Source of the DNA: Gemmobacter aquatilis
Lineage (GTDB): Bacteria; Pseudomonadota; Alphaproteobacteria; Rhodobacterales; Rhodobacteraceae
Length of the DNA: 64,000 bases
Direction of reading: 5' to 3'
NCBI RefSeq assembly: GCF_900110025.1
Contig: NZ_FOCE01000013.1
Coordinates: 1 to 64,000 of the forward strand
Below, one piece after another: positions 63,259-64,000 of the stretch; position 1 is the stretch's first letter; each line of letters starts with the position of its first letter. The position numbers and the translations under genes were made by a program. The notes under the pieces were generated by a model. It did not search any database and was not told where the DNA came from. It saw only the letters and a list, made by a program, of their open reading frames with translations.

Positions 63259-64000
63259 TCAGGCCTCGGCCCGCAGGCTTTGCACTGCGGCGACATAGGC
63301 GCTGCGGATCGCGTCGCGGCGGATATGGCGACCGTCCTGCACCATATGGCGGCCTGCCGACCACACATCGCGCACCATGCCGCTGTCGCCGGCAAAGGCA
63401 AAGCTGTCGGGGATGAAATCGCCCTGCAATCCGGTCAGATCCGGGTGATCCATGTCGAAGGCCAGCAGATCGGCCCATTCCCCAACGGCAATGGCGCCTG
63501 CGCCGCGCCCGGCCGCCTGTGCCCCGCCGCGCGAGATCGCATCCATCAGGCGCCGCCCGGTGGACAGATCGGGGGTGGCAAAGGCCGCGCGGCTGTGGTC
63601 GCGCAGGCGCTGGCTGGTATCCAGTTGCCGCAGTTCTTCGGCCAGCGAGATGCGGATATTGCTGTCCGACCCGAGGGAGATCGCCCCGCCTGCCTCGGCC
63701 CAGCGGATGCCGTCAAAGATGCCGTCGCCGAGGCTCGCCTCGGTCAGCGGGCACAGGCCTGCCACCGCGCCGCTGCGGGCAAGGGCGATGGTTTCCGCAG
63801 GCAACATGCGGGTGCAATGGATCAGGCACCATTGCGGCGACAAGTCCAGATTGCCCAATGCCCATTCGACCGGGCGCGCGCCGGTGGCGCCCAGCACCTC
63901 GTCCACCTCGGCCTGCTGTTCGGCCAGATGCATGTGAACCGGGCCGTCGCCCGCCAGCGCCACGGTGGCCGCCAGATCGCGCGCCGCCACCGCGCGCAGC
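63259..64000 (-). CDS. hutF: Formimidoylglutamate deiminase HutF, C-terminal part (cut by window end)
   Basis: 247 residues of an amidohydrolase-superfamily enzyme; the N-terminal half lies beyond 64000. Visible: metal/substrate His in GPVHMHLAEQQAEVDEV, His in WCLIHCTRM, catalytic Asp in SLGSDSNIRISLAEELR, and GEWADLLAFDMDHPDL near the end. GDSGMVRDVWSAGRHMVQDG closes the composite beta domain. It deiminates N-formimino-L-glutamate to N-formylglutamate, the five-step histidine pathway branch. Confidence 0.9.
   Translation of the reverse strand, partial: LRAVAARDLAATVALAGDGPVHMHLAEQQAEVDEVLGATGARPVEWALGNLDLSPQWCLIHCTRMLPAETIALARSGAVAGLCPLTEASLGDGIFDGIRWAEAGGAISLGSDSNIRISLAEELRQLDTSQRLRDHSRAAFATPDLSTGRRLMDAISRGGAQAAGRGAGAIAVGEWADLLAFDMDHPDLTGLQGDFIPDSFAFAGDSGMVRDVWSAGRHMVQDGRHIRRDAIRSAYVAAVQSLRAEA

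Overview
The window is a 64 kb GC-rich stretch of an alphaproteobacterial genome. Gene content (AcoR-type activators, HipBA, a ribbon-helix-helix DUF protein, duplicated GMC dehydrogenases, Rieske oxygenases, many ABC importers) and the style of the genes point to Rhodobacterales (Paracoccaceae or Rhodobacteraceae); the genus cannot be fixed from the sequence. Its left edge holds, on the minus strand, what looks like the promoter and boxA-containing leader of an rRNA operon whose 16S gene lies just outside.

Region 1 (0.5-12.4 kb) is a mixed accessory segment. It contains a DUF475 membrane protein, katG, a ruined pobA, a cupin, a GNAT acetyltransferase, a broken XRE regulator, a ribbon-helix-helix protein, a VOC protein, a Tat-exported GMC dehydrogenase pair and a hipBA toxin-antitoxin module.

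Region 2 (12.6-35.8 kb) is a catabolic island. It has two SDRs, an ABM protein, a luciferase-like flavin monooxygenase with two flavin reductases and its own RibB, an aldehyde dehydrogenase, a class III CoA-transferase, an acyl-CoA dehydrogenase, a fused hydratase/3-hydroxyacyl-CoA dehydrogenase, a 3-oxoadipyl-CoA-type thiolase, a zinc alcohol dehydrogenase and a simple-sugar-type ABC importer. Read together this resembles oxidation of an alicyclic or terpenoid alcohol to a ketone, Baeyer-Villiger-type ring opening and beta-oxidation (inference). Two AcoR-like regulators sit inside. A repeated operator (TGTC-N8-GACA) lies upstream of most of its transcription units.

Region 3 (36-41.5 kb) is a beta-ketoadipate-type aromatic branch: intradiol dioxygenase, muconate cycloisomerase, enol-lactonase, LysR and GST. 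It shows decay: single-base frameshifts in the LysR and GST genes, and a tautomerase gene cut by an internally deleted IS5-family remnant.

Region 4 (41.6-51 kb) is an acetoin-dehydrogenase-like system. AcoAB-type E1, a stand-alone lipoyl domain, a separate E2 catalytic domain without a peripheral-subunit-binding domain, a lipoate ligase and a second GMC pair run in one direction. An AhpD-like CxxC protein, a LipA and a third AcoR-like regulator run in the other. No E3 is present; the AhpD-like protein may replace it (inference). Both units carry a related operator (YGTCTYA-N12-TGAGACR).

Region 5 (51.2-64 kb) has an HisC-type aminotransferase, an FAD-linked 2-hydroxyacid dehydrogenase, a dipeptide-type ABC importer, a LysR, a Rieske oxygenase with its reductase, a HutC-like GntR regulator and the C-terminal part of HutF. 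It suggests catabolism of a histidine-related compound (inference). All coordinates and motif calls were made by eye; no database search was run.
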